Counted from the first letter of the stretch, positions 1 to 9,113 are shown. The stretch is 64,000 nucleotides of DNA from Antarctobacter heliothermus (GCF_002237555.1 NZ_CP022540.1:1302001-1366000); one strand, 5' to 3'. Numbers and translations are program-made. The notes: generated by a model from the sequence alone, not told the origin.

Positions 1-600
1 GAGGGATGTCCGAGATGTGGGGACGGTGCCGCCGCGGTCCCAGTGGCGGCGTTTGCCCGCCCGGGCGCGAGTGGCGGGGGCCTCTTGATCGATGGCATCG
101 CCAGAGCGGGCGTGGCCTGCGTCCTGTCTTGAGAACCGCGCCAGTGCCCAGGCCCCGCCCAGCGTGTCGGCGATACCAAAACAAACCGTCAGGCCCAGAT
201 CGGCGCAATCCTGTGTCACCTGTTTTGCCAGTCCCTCCTCTCCGCCAAACAAATGCGCGCAGCCGGTGAGGTCGATCACCAGCCCGTCCGGCGCATCGGG
301 GGCGACCCATGGCGAAAATTTTCCCGCCCAACGGTGCAATGTGCCCAGAAACGCCGCTTCGCGCTGCGGCTGGGCGGGGCGGGTGATCAGCCCGGCGCAC
401 ATGGCGTGGGCGTCGCGCAGCGGCTGGCCACCTCGCAGCCCGGCCTGCGAGGCGGTCAGAGACAGCGCGCCCAGCACCTGAGCGGCACCGTTCTGGGCGA
501 CGGTGGCAAAGGGGACCTCTGCCAGATGTGGCTCAACCCGGATCAGCCGTTCGGCGCCGAGGCGGGGAAACCAGAGCGAGAGGATGCGGCGGTTGGGCAT
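1..600 (-). CDS. imuB: ImuB-like Y-family DNA polymerase, 5' part only
   Basis: The gene runs off the left edge, so only about the first 200 residues are visible. It starts [19 protein letters not shown], and further on carries [15 protein letters not shown] and [20 protein letters not shown], the pattern of the ImuB/DinB-like Y-family fold. ImuB is the non-catalytic hub of the ImuA-ImuB-DnaE2 damage-induced mutagenesis complex and binds the beta clamp. The ATG lies 18 bases downstream of a perfect LexA box, so the gene is probably SOS-induced. imuA normally precedes imuB in such operons; here imuB is first behind the box, so imuA is absent or elsewhere. The family is clear, but I cannot see whether dnaE2 follows beyond the edge. 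Confidence 0.85.
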   Translation of the reverse strand, partial: MPNRRILSLWFPRLGAERLIRVEPHLAEVPFATVAQNGAAQVLGALSLTASQAGLRGGQPLRDAHAMCAGLITRPAQPQREAAFLGTLHRWAGKFSPWVAPDAPDGLVIDLTGCAHLFGGEEGLAKQVTQDCADLGLTVCFGIADTLGGAWALARFSRQDAGHARSGDAIDQEAPATRARAGKRRHWDRGGTVPTSRTSL

Positions 601-617
601 GGGACTCGGGACTATTT

Positions 618-632
618 GTTCTCTTTTTGTTC
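618..632 (-). promoter_or_regulatory. LexA (SOS) box in front of imuB
   Basis: GTTCTCTTTTTGTTC reads as GTTC-N7-GTTC, the direct-repeat operator of alphaproteobacterial LexA. It ends 18 bases before the imuB start. It could also influence adhC on the other strand, but its closeness to imuB makes that gene the likely target. Confidence 0.85.
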
Positions 633-748
633 TAGTCATGAGGTGGCGCAGAGTCGAGTCCGGCGGCGGACCTGTCGAGGCGGTGCTTGCGACCCCGGAA
701 GGATTGCCGCAGTGTCAGGGCAAACCGCAACACCGAAGGAAACAGGAC

Positions 749-1861
749 ATGCGCACACGGGCCGCAGTGGCATTGGAAGCGGGCAAACCGCTGGAAATCA
801 TGGAAGTGAACCTAGAAGGCCCGAAGGCGGGTGAGGTTCTGGTCGAGATCAAGGCGACGGGCATTTGCCACACCGATGAGTTCACCCGGTCCGGCGCGGA
901 CCCGGAAGGCCTGTTCCCCGCGATCCTTGGACATGAGGGCGCGGGCGTGGTGCTGGAGGTGGGCGAGGGCGTGACCAGCCTGAAGCCGGGGGATCATGTG
1001 ATCCCGCTGTACACCCCCGAATGCCGTCAGTGCGAATACTGTCTGAACCCCAAGACCAACCTTTGTCAGGCGATCCGGACGACGCAAGGCCAAGGCGTGA
1101 TGCCGGACGGCACCTCACGGTTTTCGATGCTCGATGGGACGCCGATCCTGCACTACATGGGCTGTTCGACCTTTGCCAACCACACCGTCCTGCCGGAAAT
1201 CGCGCTGGCCAAGATCAACCCGGACGCGCCCTTTGACAAGGTCTGCTACATCGGCTGCGGTGTCACCACCGGCATCGGCGCGGTGATCAACACCGCCAAG
1301 GTCGAGATCGGCTCACGCGCCATTGTCTTTGGTCTGGGCGGGATCGGGTTGAATGTCGTGCAAGGGTTGCGGTTGGCCGGGGCCGACCAGATTGTCGGAG
1401 TCGATCTGAACAACGACAAGCAGGCCATGGCCGAACATTTCGGCATGACTGATTTCGTGAACCCCTCAGAGGTCGACGGCGATTTGGTGGCGCATCTGGT
1501 CGAACTGACCAAGGGTGGGGCCGATTACACCTTTGATGCCACAGGCAATGTCAACGTCATGCGCACGGCGCTGGAGGCGGCGCACAAGGGGTGGGGTGAA
1601 TCCATCGTCATCGGCGTTGCCCCTGCGGGGGCCGAAATCAGCACCCGACCGTTCCAGCTGGTGACGGGCCGGGTTTGGCGCGGAACCGCCTTTGGCGGGG
1701 CAAGCGGACGGACGGATGTGCCCAAGATCGTCGACTGGTATATGGACGGCAAGATCGAAATCGACCCGATGATCACCCACACGCTGACGCTGGACGAGAT
1801 CAACAAGGGATTTGACCTGATGCACGCGGGGGAATCGATCCGCGCGGTTGTGGTATTTTGA
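749..1861 (+). CDS. adhC: S-(hydroxymethyl)glutathione dehydrogenase / class III alcohol dehydrogenase
   Basis: Zinc-dependent NAD enzyme that oxidises S-hydroxymethylglutathione, the formaldehyde-glutathione adduct, to S-formylglutathione in the cytoplasm; it can also reduce S-nitrosoglutathione. The 370 residues match the usual length of about 375. Visible are catalytic-zinc ligands Cys40 (GICHTDEF) and His62 (GHEGAG), the structural-zinc cysteines 92, 95, 98 and 106 (CRQCEYC...C), and the Rossmann motif [12 protein letters not shown]. The ATG at 749 is chosen because AAGGA lies 8 bases upstream and it matches the family N-terminus; the frame is open further upstream but that part does not resemble the family. 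The partner enzyme fghA is encoded at 18.9 kb, so the pathway is split. A terminator follows. Confidence 0.96.
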   Translation: MRTRAAVALEAGKPLEIMEVNLEGPKAGEVLVEIKATGICHTDEFTRSGADPEGLFPAILGHEGAGVVLEVGEGVTSLKPGDHVIPLYTPECRQCEYCLNPKTNLCQAIRTTQGQGVMPDGTSRFSMLDGTPILHYMGCSTFANHTVLPEIALAKINPDAPFDKVCYIGCGVTTGIGAVINTAKVEIGSRAIVFGLGGIGLNVVQGLRLAGADQIVGVDLNNDKQAMAEHFGMTDFVNPSEVDGDLVAHLVELTKGGADYTFDATGNVNVMRTALEAAHKGWGESIVIGVAPAGAEISTRPFQLVTGRVWRGTAFGGASGRTDVPKIVDWYMDGKIEIDPMITHTLTLDEINKGFDLMHAGESIRAVVVF

Positions 1862-1899
1862 ACCGGGCAGCGGGGTGAACTCCGCCTAACGCCAACTGG

Positions 1900-1936
1900 A
1901 AACGCCGGACCCGTGAGGGGCCGGCGTTTCGTTTTG
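1900..1936 (+). terminator. Rho-independent terminator after adhC
   Basis: A 9-bp perfect stem AAACGCCGG / CCGGCGTTT with a 12-base loop is followed by CGTTTTG. The T tract is short and interrupted, so termination may be partial. Confidence 0.7.
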
Positions 1937-2056
1937 TGGGGCATATCCGCCAGACAAGGCGATTTGTCAGTTAAAGTGGAGATGTGGCGACAAAAATCTG
2001 CTCGCGCTACGTTAAACGAAAACGTCTCACAGACGACGCACAACAAGGATCGCCAT

Positions 2057-2698
2057 ATGATACGCGCCATTTTAACCGCAGTAGCATTCGCCCTTTCCAC
2101 CACCGCCCTTTCGGCGGAGACGTTTCTGACCGATGTTTGGGCAGACAATTGGTTCGAACTGCGGGTCAACGGAGTACAGGTCGCCGAAGATAGCGTGCCG
2201 ATCACGACGGAGCGGTCTTTCAACGCAGAAAGCTTTGAGTTTGATGCAGAGCGTCCGTTTGTCGTTGGCCTTGTCGCCAAGGATTTCAAAGAAAACGATA
2301 CTGGGTTGGAGTACATTGGCAGCCGACGCCAGCAGATGGGCGACGGTGGGGTAATCCTCCAGATCAAGGATGCCTCTGGTACTGACGTTTTGGTCAGCGA
2401 CGCGGATTGGCAATGTCTTGTCATCCACACAGCGCCTTTGGACAAATCTTGCGAAGGGGTGAGCAATCCAGTGGTAGGCGAAGGGGCTTGTACCTTTGAA
2501 ACTTTGGACGCCCCGGCGGGGTGGGATCTGGCTGACTTCGATGCCTCGGACTGGGATCAAGGCACTGTTTTTTCTGCGGATGAGGTCAGCCCCAAGGGAG
2601 GCTATGACGACATTCGGTGGACGGATGCAGCAAAACTGATCTGGGGGCCGGACCTTGAGCAGAGCAACACGGTTCTGTGTCGGGCGACTGTCGAATGA
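2057..2698 (+). CDS. Secreted protein of unknown function, beta-sandwich-like
   Basis: 213 residues with a clear signal peptide (MIRAILTAVAFALSTTALSA, cleavage after ALSA). The mature part has WADNWFELRVNG and a later DFDASDWDQG, features seen in galactose-binding-like beta-sandwich domains of secreted enzymes, plus four cysteines late in the chain. It is exported, probably to the periplasm. The ATG at 2057 has AAGGA about 8 bases upstream and is followed at once by the signal sequence. The stop overlaps the start of the YHYH gene (ATGA), so the two are translationally coupled and probably act together. No confident family assignment; the domain suggestion is inference. Confidence 0.8.
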   Translation: MIRAILTAVAFALSTTALSAETFLTDVWADNWFELRVNGVQVAEDSVPITTERSFNAESFEFDAERPFVVGLVAKDFKENDTGLEYIGSRRQQMGDGGVILQIKDASGTDVLVSDADWQCLVIHTAPLDKSCEGVSNPVVGEGACTFETLDAPAGWDLADFDASDWDQGTVFSADEVSPKGGYDDIRWTDAAKLIWGPDLEQSNTVLCRATVE

Positions 2699-3690
2699 TG
2701 CGGCTGTCCATGACACGCAAGGGCCCGATGCCGCCTACCGTTTTGTCCGCTGTGACGGTGATTGCCGTCAGCTTCGCTGGATCTGCGGCCCTGGCCCATG
2801 ACGATCACTGTGCCGCAATAGCGGCTTCAGTGGCTCAGGCGGGTTTCAACGACAGGGTGAGTGTTTCCTGCACGGAGGACCATGCGGTCATTTCCTCTGA
2901 CACCTATCCGGATCACGATCTGATGACGGGGATCGTCGGAACGAATGAGCAGGTGCCTGTTCCTGCGAAGTATGCCGCACCGATCCTCCTGTCGCCGGTG
3001 CTAGGGCAGACGCCATTAACCCGCGACGCAGCGCTTGGCGTTGCGGTGAATGGGGTGCCGATCTACGACTACACCGGCGGTGGCGAAATGAGCGTAGCTG
3101 ACCTTGCGCACCATCAAGCGCAGCACGATACGGTGCAAACCGGGCAGCTTGATATCTGTGGTGGCCATGCCGGGCGCGGGGACGATTATCATTATCACGC
3201 CAAACCCACCTGCATGATCGAGACAATGGCCAATTCGGGCAACGATGCCATTATCGGTTGGGCCTTTGACGGATTTCCGATCTATGGAGACGTCAATCCC
3301 GACGGATCGGAAATTGCAGAGGGCGCGCTGGACATTTGCAATGGACAGCCGGACGCAGTGTTTGGCTATCGCTATCACACCTCGCCGGATGCGCCTTATG
3401 TCGTGCAGTGCCTGATGGGTGTTGTATCAGATTTTGACAAACTGCCCCGCGTACGCCCGCTGGAACATGTTTCAGGCGACAAGCTCGGACCGGGCAGGCC
3501 GCCCCGTGGCGGTGTCGATGATCTTGTCTTCTCACAGAAGGACGACGGGCAGCGGAGTATGGATTACACCTATCAGGGTGAGGACTATTTTATCCGTTAT
3601 GCGCCAGCGGAAACTCCCGGTTGCTATGATTTCCAGACGCGCACAGTAACCAATGGCGGTGAGGTGAAGTCTGGTGAGTTTTGCCGATGA
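2695..3690 (+). CDS. YHYH domain-containing secreted protein
   Basis: 331 residues with an N-terminal export signal (hydrophobic stretch ending GSAALA, then HDDHC). The YHYH motif occurs at residues 165-168 inside GRGDDYHYHAKPTC, followed by IIGWAFDGFPIYGD, the conserved core of the YHYH family. The function of that family is unknown; the His-rich motif suggests metal binding. The start at 2695 overlaps the upstream stop as ATGA. A GTG at 2677 and an ATG at 2710 are alternatives, the latter giving a more normal signal peptide length. It forms a two-gene unit with the secreted protein before it. Confidence 0.88.
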   Translation: MMRLSMTRKGPMPPTVLSAVTVIAVSFAGSAALAHDDHCAAIAASVAQAGFNDRVSVSCTEDHAVISSDTYPDHDLMTGIVGTNEQVPVPAKYAAPILLSPVLGQTPLTRDAALGVAVNGVPIYDYTGGGEMSVADLAHHQAQHDTVQTGQLDICGGHAGRGDDYHYHAKPTCMIETMANSGNDAIIGWAFDGFPIYGDVNPDGSEIAEGALDICNGQPDAVFGYRYHTSPDAPYVVQCLMGVVSDFDKLPRVRPLEHVSGDKLGPGRPPRGGVDDLVFSQKDDGQRSMDYTYQGEDYFIRYAPAETPGCYDFQTRTVTNGGEVKSGEFCR

Positions 3691-3850
3691 TCGCAATGGC
3701 GTGACAAGATACGCGACCTTGTCAGGCGTGGCGGTGTGAGACACCGGTGGCAACTTGATGCTTGCGGCAGCGCTCCGGCACGGAGACCGGGTGCCTTCCC
3801 CTCTTTTGCAATCCATCCTACCATTTGGCAACGCCACAGAAGGACCTGCA

Positions 3851-4612
3851 ATGCGCCGCACGATCCGTGAGCTATACGTCGGCGACAGTGACCGGGCGCA
3901 TCAGTTCCGCTATGCGCTGCTGAGCTTTGATGTCGTGACGATCCTCTTTGTGATCGTGACGTCGTTTACCCACCACGGCCCCTTCGTCGAGGCAGTGGAT
4001 GCAGTGTTTGGCGTCATCATTTTGGCCGAGTTCAGCGCGCGGTTCTGGATCTCGACCAACCGCGTGCGGTTGATGACGCGGATCGTGACGATTGCCGATC
4101 TGATCGCGATTGTCTCATTCCTTGCGCCTCTGGCCGGTGAGGGGCTGGGGTTTCTGCGGGTGATGCGGACGCTGCGATTGTTGCACACCTATCACCTGTC
4201 ACGACAGCTGAAGCGGGATTTTCCTTATTTCCGGCGCAACGACGACGTGATCCTTGCGGTGCTGAACTTGAGCGTCTTCATCTTCATTATGACCGGACTG
4301 GTCTACGCCACCCAGTACATGGTCAACCCGCAGATCGGGAACTACGCCGACGCGCTCTATTTTACGGTCACTGCATTGACGACAACGGGCTTTGGCGACA
4401 TCACCTTGCAAGGCCCTTGGGGGCGGATGATCTCTGTCGTTGTGATGATCTTTGGCGTGACGCTGTTCCTGCGGCTGGTGCAGGTGGTCCTGCGGCCGGA
4501 CAAGGTGCGGCACGAATGCCCGACCTGCGGGCTGGTGTTGCATGATGCGGATGCGGTGCACTGCAAACATTGCGGCGAGGTGGTGCACATCAAGACGGAA
4601 GGACAAACGTGA
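3851..4612 (+). CDS. Voltage-gated-like potassium channel with C-terminal zinc ribbon
   Basis: 253-residue inner-membrane ion-transport protein with about six membrane segments. An S4-like stretch RVMRTLRLLHTYHLSRQLKR comes before the pore, and the selectivity filter TTTGFGDI (GFGD at residues 180-183) marks a K+ channel. After the last helix comes a cytoplasmic double-CxxC module (CPTCGLVLHDADAVHCKHCGEV), probably a small zinc ribbon, which is unusual for this family and might sense metal or redox state. The ATG at 3851 has AAGGA about 8 bases upstream. The stop overlaps the GTG of the next gene (GTGA). Confidence 0.9.
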   Translation: MRRTIRELYVGDSDRAHQFRYALLSFDVVTILFVIVTSFTHHGPFVEAVDAVFGVIILAEFSARFWISTNRVRLMTRIVTIADLIAIVSFLAPLAGEGLGFLRVMRTLRLLHTYHLSRQLKRDFPYFRRNDDVILAVLNLSVFIFIMTGLVYATQYMVNPQIGNYADALYFTVTALTTTGFGDITLQGPWGRMISVVVMIFGVTLFLRLVQVVLRPDKVRHECPTCGLVLHDADAVHCKHCGEVVHIKTEGQT

Positions 4613-5091
4613 TTATTCGAGAGGCAGTAGGCACAGACCGTACCGGCGTCTGGACGATGTTGGAGCCGGTGTTCCGCGGCGGCGATACCTACGCCATCGA
4701 CGCGGATATTTCGCGCGACGATGCGCTGGCCTATTGGTTCGGGCCAGAGCGGCGGGTCTTTGTGGCCGAAGATGACGGCGCGCTGTTGGGCACCTACTAT
4801 ATCGTGCGCAATCAAAAGGGCGGGGGCAGCCATGTCTGCAACTGCGGCTATGTCACCTCTGACGCGGCGCGGGGCCGGGGCGTCGCGCGGGCGATGCTGG
4901 CGCATTCGCTGGACATTGCGCCACAGCTTGGCTTTCGCGCGATGCAGTACAACTTTGTCGTCGCCACCAACACGCGCGCGATCGAGACTTGGCAGCGTGC
5001 GGGATTTGACGTGGTCGGGCGCCTGCCCGGGGCATTCAGGCACCCGGAACAGGGGTTTGTCGACGCGCTGGTGATGTACCGGGCGCTTTAG
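4609..5091 (+). CDS. GNAT family N-acetyltransferase
   Basis: 160 residues. The acetyl-CoA-binding motif A is visible as VTSDAARGRGVARAMLAHSL, followed by AMQYNFVVATNTRAIETWQRAGF and GRLPGAF, typical of Gcn5-related acetyltransferases that modify small amines or protein N-termini. The GTG start overlaps the channel's TGA by two bases (GTGA) and has GGAAGGA upstream, indicating coupled translation. The gene ends tail-to-tail with the DUF3137 gene, the two stop codons overlapping. The substrate cannot be predicted. Confidence 0.88.
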   Translation: MIIREAVGTDRTGVWTMLEPVFRGGDTYAIDADISRDDALAYWFGPERRVFVAEDDGALLGTYYIVRNQKGGGSHVCNCGYVTSDAARGRGVARAMLAHSLDIAPQLGFRAMQYNFVVATNTRAIETWQRAGFDVVGRLPGAFRHPEQGFVDALVMYRAL

Positions 5092-6056
5092 CCGTGTAGC
5101 CGGTCTATGATGCGCCGGATCAGAGCCATATCGTCAAATACACCATGCAGTTCCTCGGTGATCGCATCGACTGGCTGATTGATCTTGGCCATTTCCAGAA
5201 ACGGTTTGGTCCGTGATAGCGCCAGCCAGAAATCGGTGCCCTCAAACGCGGCGACCATGCCGGAGGTGCCGCCTTCGGACTCTGCCTTGCCGATGGCGGT
5301 CAGGTTGTCCAGAAACGCGGGCGGCAGATAGTTTAGCACGCCGTCGGGAGATTGGGCATGCAGCTCAAAGTCCTTTTCGAACTCGGCATGCCCGGTTTCG
5401 ACACGGGGCATTCCGCGAGTCTTGTCGGACGAAAAGAAACCCGCCAGCTTGTTCAGGGTGCGGCCAAAATTGCGCGCGATCAGGATGCGGGTCGGGGCCG
5501 GATGCGGCAGGGTGATGCGGAACAGCAGGCCCTGAAAAACCGTGGATTCGTTGGAAGAGCTGTTGCTGTTGCTCTTGGTGCGGGTCGTCAGCTTGGCCTC
5601 GACCATTTCAAAGCCGGTGCCGCGCCATGTGCCGGTCATGTGATCCTCTAGCTTTGCGTTGTCAAAGCCGCGAACCAACCCCATCTCTTTCGCCTGCGTG
5701 GCCGAAAAGCTGTTGGAGGCCTTTCGGTCATACTGCATGTCGCCCAAAAAATCGCAGACGGCAGGCATCACGGTTTCGGCCACCTCGCCGGACCATTTTT
5801 TGGATTGGCTGCCGCGGATTGCAAAGGCGGGGATGAGAAAGAACACCACGACAATAATGCCAATGACGATGTCGCTCCAGATCGCCAATGCGCCGCCGAT
5901 CACCGCGCCGACGGCCATCGTGATGCCGAAATTGCGCCAACCCGCCTTGCGCAGTTCGGCGCGCTTGGCCTCCAGCGCGTCCAGTTGCGGGGCGACCCGT
6001 TGTGCAAAGACCTCTGCAAAACCGGCCTCGATAGGGGATTTTTCTATGAATTGCAT
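5088..6056 (-). CDS. DUF3137 domain-containing membrane protein
   Basis: 322 residues. An N-terminal helix rich in E, K and R is followed by two close transmembrane helices (about residues 45-85: FGITMAVGAVIGGALAIWSD, then IVIGIIVVVFFLIPAFAI). The rest is a cytoplasmic domain with KLEDHMTGTWRGTGFEMVEA and FQGLLFRITL, the pattern of DUF3137. A low-complexity linker KSNSNSSSNES lies in the middle. The function of the family is unknown. The stop overlaps the stop of the convergent acetyltransferase. Confidence 0.87.
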   Translation of the reverse strand: MQFIEKSPIEAGFAEVFAQRVAPQLDALEAKRAELRKAGWRNFGITMAVGAVIGGALAIWSDIVIGIIVVVFFLIPAFAIRGSQSKKWSGEVAETVMPAVCDFLGDMQYDRKASNSFSATQAKEMGLVRGFDNAKLEDHMTGTWRGTGFEMVEAKLTTRTKSNSNSSSNESTVFQGLLFRITLPHPAPTRILIARNFGRTLNKLAGFFSSDKTRGMPRVETGHAEFEKDFELHAQSPDGVLNYLPPAFLDNLTAIGKAESEGGTSGMVAAFEGTDFWLALSRTKPFLEMAKINQPVDAITEELHGVFDDMALIRRIIDRLHG

Positions 6057-6168
6057 GGCGTTCCTAATGGCTGTTGTCTGAAATACCTGTCAGACTGGGG
6101 CCTGAGGACACCATGCTGGCAGGTCCGTCTTGCCCGACAAAGGGGCGACCGAAAAATGCGGAGACCCA

Positions 6169-6876
6169 ATGGCAGATAATACACTTTTAGCCGTGCTGAT
6201 CGATGCGGACAACACTTCTCCCAAGTACACCAAGGCGATCTTTGATGAGATCGCAATCCTTGGAGAGGCAAGCGTCAGGCGGTGTTACGGCGACTTTTCC
6301 AGTCAGCAGATGGCGGGCTGGAACAAGGTGCAGGCAGAATTCGGCATCGTGCCGCATCATTCACCGGCCAATACTGTCGGCAAGAACGCCAGCGACATCG
6401 CGCTGGTGATCGATGCGATGGACCTGATGCATACGGGCCGGTTCGACGGTTTTGTACTGGTCAGTTCGGACAGCGATTTCACCCGTCTGGCCAGCCGTAT
6501 CCGCGAACAGGGGCTAGAGGCCTATGGCATGGGGATGCAAAAGACCCCCGATGCTTTCCGCAAGGCCTGCAAGCGGTTCATCTTTCTGGAAAACCTCGAT
6601 TCCGCACCGGAGAAATCCACCGGATCGAAACCGGGCAAGGTGCATGACCTGACAGCGGCGCGGGATCTGATCTTCAAGGCGATGGAGTCGATTGATCAGG
6701 ACGATGAATGGTATCGTCTGGGCGACATCGGTCAGGTGATCACCGCCGCCAACCCAGATTTCGACACCCGCAGCTTTGGCAAGCGCAAGCTGTCTGATCT
6801 GGTGGCGGAACTGAAAGTGTTCGAGACCCAGCGCAGCGCCACCGGCAACCAGCTTCTGTTGCGGCGGGTCGACTAG
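6169..6876 (+). CDS. NYN domain protein (LabA/DUF88-like) with C-terminal LOTUS/OST-HTH-like domain
   Basis: 235 residues. The N-terminal part (about 1-150) has the acidic PIN-like nuclease signature of NYN proteins: VLIDADNTSP (Asp12, Asp14), ASDIALVIDAMDL and FVLVSSDSDFTRLASRIRE. The C-terminal 70 residues (DEWYRLGDIGQVITAANPDF...SFGKRKLSDLVAEL) look like an OST-HTH/LOTUS RNA-binding domain. The predicted role is a metal-dependent RNase in RNA turnover. The ATG at 6169 is preceded by GGAG; a TTG at 6130 is an unlikely alternative. It stands alone between the divergent DUF3137 gene and the convergent transporter. Confidence 0.9.
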   Translation: MADNTLLAVLIDADNTSPKYTKAIFDEIAILGEASVRRCYGDFSSQQMAGWNKVQAEFGIVPHHSPANTVGKNASDIALVIDAMDLMHTGRFDGFVLVSSDSDFTRLASRIREQGLEAYGMGMQKTPDAFRKACKRFIFLENLDSAPEKSTGSKPGKVHDLTAARDLIFKAMESIDQDDEWYRLGDIGQVITAANPDFDTRSFGKRKLSDLVAELKVFETQRSATGNQLLLRRVD

Positions 6877-6923
6877 GCGGGGCAGGGGGCTGCTATCGCC
6901 GCCGCGTTCGTAGCGCGGCGGTG

Positions 6924-7865
6924 TCAGTCGATCCAGCCAGTGACCGTGGCAATCACCGCGCTGACGGTCAGGATGCTGACAGCCGTGGAAATCAGGATGG
7001 CTGCCGACACCCGCTGTGGTGCGATGCCGTAGTGCTGCGCCAGAATGAACACGTTGCCCGCCACGGGCAGCGCGGCGGCGGACACGGCGACGGCGGCGCG
7101 ATAGGCATCGATCGGGAAAAAGATATAAACCCCCAGCCCGACAAACAGCGGATGCAGGATCAGTTTGGCAAAGCTCAACCAAACGGCAATCTGGACCCGC
7201 TCGGCAGATTTTGAGGCCAAAGACGCACCGATGGCGAACAACGCGCCGGGGGTGGCGGCATTGCCCAGCGTGGTGAGAAAGCTATTGGCGGTTTCGGGCA
7301 CACCCAATCCGCTGGCAGATACCATGAGACCCAGACCAATAGAGACGATCATCGGGTTTTTCAGGAGCCCGGCCAGCAGTTTGCGCAATATGCCAAGGTG
7401 CATGCGCCCCTCACGCGCGCCGGTCACCATTAGTGTCAGGAGCGAGGAAAACACGATCAGGTCAATCGACAGGATCAGGATGATCGGGCCGACCGCCTCT
7501 TGTCCCAGCAACAGGGCCAGCATCGGCACGCCAAGAAAGCCGGTGTTGCCAATAGCGGCGCATTGCGCCTCGATCGAGGCGGTGGACAGGTCCAGCCCGC
7601 GCAAAAAGGCGACCGCCATGCCCAATCCCCATGTAAAGGCGGTGCCCCAGAGATAAGCAGCTGCAAGGCGCGGTTCGAATATCTCGTCAAAGCGCAAATT
7701 GGCGGAAAAGCGGAACAGCATCGCCGAGAGCGCAAAGTAGAAGACGAACTTTGTCAGGCTGGCGCTGGCCTCTTCGGAAAAGAAACGCGACTTTGCCGCG
7801 CCGTATCCCAGCGCGATCAGGCAGAAAAAGGGAACGGTCTTTAGGAAGATATCCAGCATGGGCAT
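6924..7865 (-). CDS. AEC (auxin efflux carrier) family transporter
   Basis: 313 residues forming about ten membrane helices in two halves, as in the bile/arsenite/AEC superfamily. Recognisable pieces are IALGYGAAKSRFFSEEA near the N-terminus, AAIGNTGFLGVPMLALLLG in the first half and PGALFAIGASLASKS in the second. Bacterial AEC members export or import organic acids such as malate; the substrate here is unknown. Stand-alone gene. Confidence 0.9.
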   Translation of the reverse strand: MPMLDIFLKTVPFFCLIALGYGAAKSRFFSEEASASLTKFVFYFALSAMLFRFSANLRFDEIFEPRLAAAYLWGTAFTWGLGMAVAFLRGLDLSTASIEAQCAAIGNTGFLGVPMLALLLGQEAVGPIILILSIDLIVFSSLLTLMVTGAREGRMHLGILRKLLAGLLKNPMIVSIGLGLMVSASGLGVPETANSFLTTLGNAATPGALFAIGASLASKSAERVQIAVWLSFAKLILHPLFVGLGVYIFFPIDAYRAAVAVSAAALPVAGNVFILAQHYGIAPQRVSAAILISTAVSILTVSAVIATVTGWID

Positions 7866-7942
7866 GTCGTAGCATGGGGGGCGGTGGCGTCAACGGCGCG
7901 GCGGCGTTGACAGTGGGGGCTTTGGCGCCGGATCATGGGTGC

Positions 7943-8020
7943 ATGACACCGGGAACGACCTTTTTAACGCGCGACGAGATTCGCAACCTGTCGGCCCGCC
8001 CTGACTGGCCCACAGCGTGA
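7943..8020 (+). other. Short open frame of uncertain status upstream of the CPBP gene
   Basis: ATG to TGA encodes 25 residues, MTPGTTFLTRDEIRNLSARP followed by DWPTA. The helix-forming FLTRDEIRNLSAR resembles the opening of a larger enzyme, but nothing follows in any frame before the protease gene at 8031. It may be a remnant, a leader peptide or chance. No clear ribosome binding site. Confidence 0.25.
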
Positions 8021-8030
8021 CCGGCCAGGT

Positions 8031-8933
8031 ATGAACCGCCCGATGCGCTACAGGCGCCACCAGATCATGACAGCGCCCGCTGAGCCGCGCGCCGAGTTGT
8101 GGCGGCTGGCGCTGGGACTGGTGCTGTGCGTCGTGATCTGGTTCGGGCTGGCGCGGGGGATTGTCGGGCTTCTGGGCAGTGTCATGCAGGGCGACGCCTA
8201 TCTTTCGCTGCTGGAGCAGTTGCAGACCGGCACGACACCGCAAAGCCTGCTGCTGGTGCTCCTGTTGACCGGCGCGCTGGGCGTGGGGGCGATGATGGTC
8301 GCCGAGATGTTGCACGACAGGCCCGGTCTGAGCCTGTTGGGGCCTTGGCGGTTGTTCCGGTGGGATTTTCTGCGTGTCACTGGCGCGCTGGTGGTGCTGA
8401 ATATGGCGGTTCTGATGTTGCCGCCCTGGGATCTGCTGACCTCGACGCGACCGGGGTTGCCGTTGGACAAATGGCTGTTGTGTTTGCCTGCAACGCTGGT
8501 CGTGGTGTTCGTTCAGACCGGCGCGGAAGAAGTATTCTTTCGTGGCTATTTCCAGTCCCAACTGGCGGCGCGCCTGCGGCACCCGGCGATCTGGTTGGGG
8601 GTGCCCTCGTTGGCCTTTGGCTTGGGGCATTACATGCCAGGTGTTTACGGCGACAACGCCCTAATGGTGGCGGGATGGAGTGCGTTGTTCGGGTTGGCCG
8701 CAGCCGACCTGACAGCGCGGTCCGGCAGTCTGGGTCCGGCGGTTGCGCTGCATTTCGTGAACAACGTCTTGGTGTTTGCCGGGGTTTCCATGAGTGGAGA
8801 GATGTCCGGGCTGGCGCTGCGGCAATGGCCGTTCGGACCGGACGACACCGCAGATATCGCCGCCCTGTTGCCGCTGGATCTGGCGATGATCGGGTTGAGC
8901 TGGTTAACCGCACGGGTGGCCCTGCGATTGTAA
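8031..8933 (+). CDS. CPBP family intramembrane glutamic endopeptidase
   Basis: 300-residue integral membrane protein with about eight helices. The CPBP/Abi motifs are all visible: motif 1 EEVFFRGYF (Glu166-Glu167, Arg171), motif 2 FGLGHYMPG and motif 3 HFVNN. These build the Rce1-like active site that cleaves substrates within the membrane. Bacterial members are linked to protein maturation or bacteriocin immunity; the target here is unknown. A second ATG at 8043 would remove the first four residues. Confidence 0.9.
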   Translation: MNRPMRYRRHQIMTAPAEPRAELWRLALGLVLCVVIWFGLARGIVGLLGSVMQGDAYLSLLEQLQTGTTPQSLLLVLLLTGALGVGAMMVAEMLHDRPGLSLLGPWRLFRWDFLRVTGALVVLNMAVLMLPPWDLLTSTRPGLPLDKWLLCLPATLVVVFVQTGAEEVFFRGYFQSQLAARLRHPAIWLGVPSLAFGLGHYMPGVYGDNALMVAGWSALFGLAAADLTARSGSLGPAVALHFVNNVLVFAGVSMSGEMSGLALRQWPFGPDDTADIAALLPLDLAMIGLSWLTARVALRL

Positions 8934-8990
8934 GCAGGAAGAGGCGTGACGCCAGAGGCATGCTTGCAGCATGACTTCCGGCTCCCTTTG

Positions 8991-9028
8991 GTCGCCTCCT
9001 TTGGGATATTTCCAGACAGAAGAAGCTG
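8991..9028. repeat. Dispersed intergenic repeat, copy A
   Basis: The element GTCGCCTCCTTTGGGATATTT followed by a few variable bases and GACAGAAGAAGCTG occurs here between the CPBP gene and accD and again at 16471-16517. The two copies share GGGATATTTC and GACAGAAGAAGCTG exactly. It is probably a small Rhodobacterales interspersed repeat. Confidence 0.55.
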
Positions 9029-9113
9029 GGGCCGTGCGCGTGCCCATGGTTGATTGCATTTCCGGTCCGGCGCGCCTATTTCTCGGCCATCTTGGAACTT
9101 GCGCAGGTCGCCC

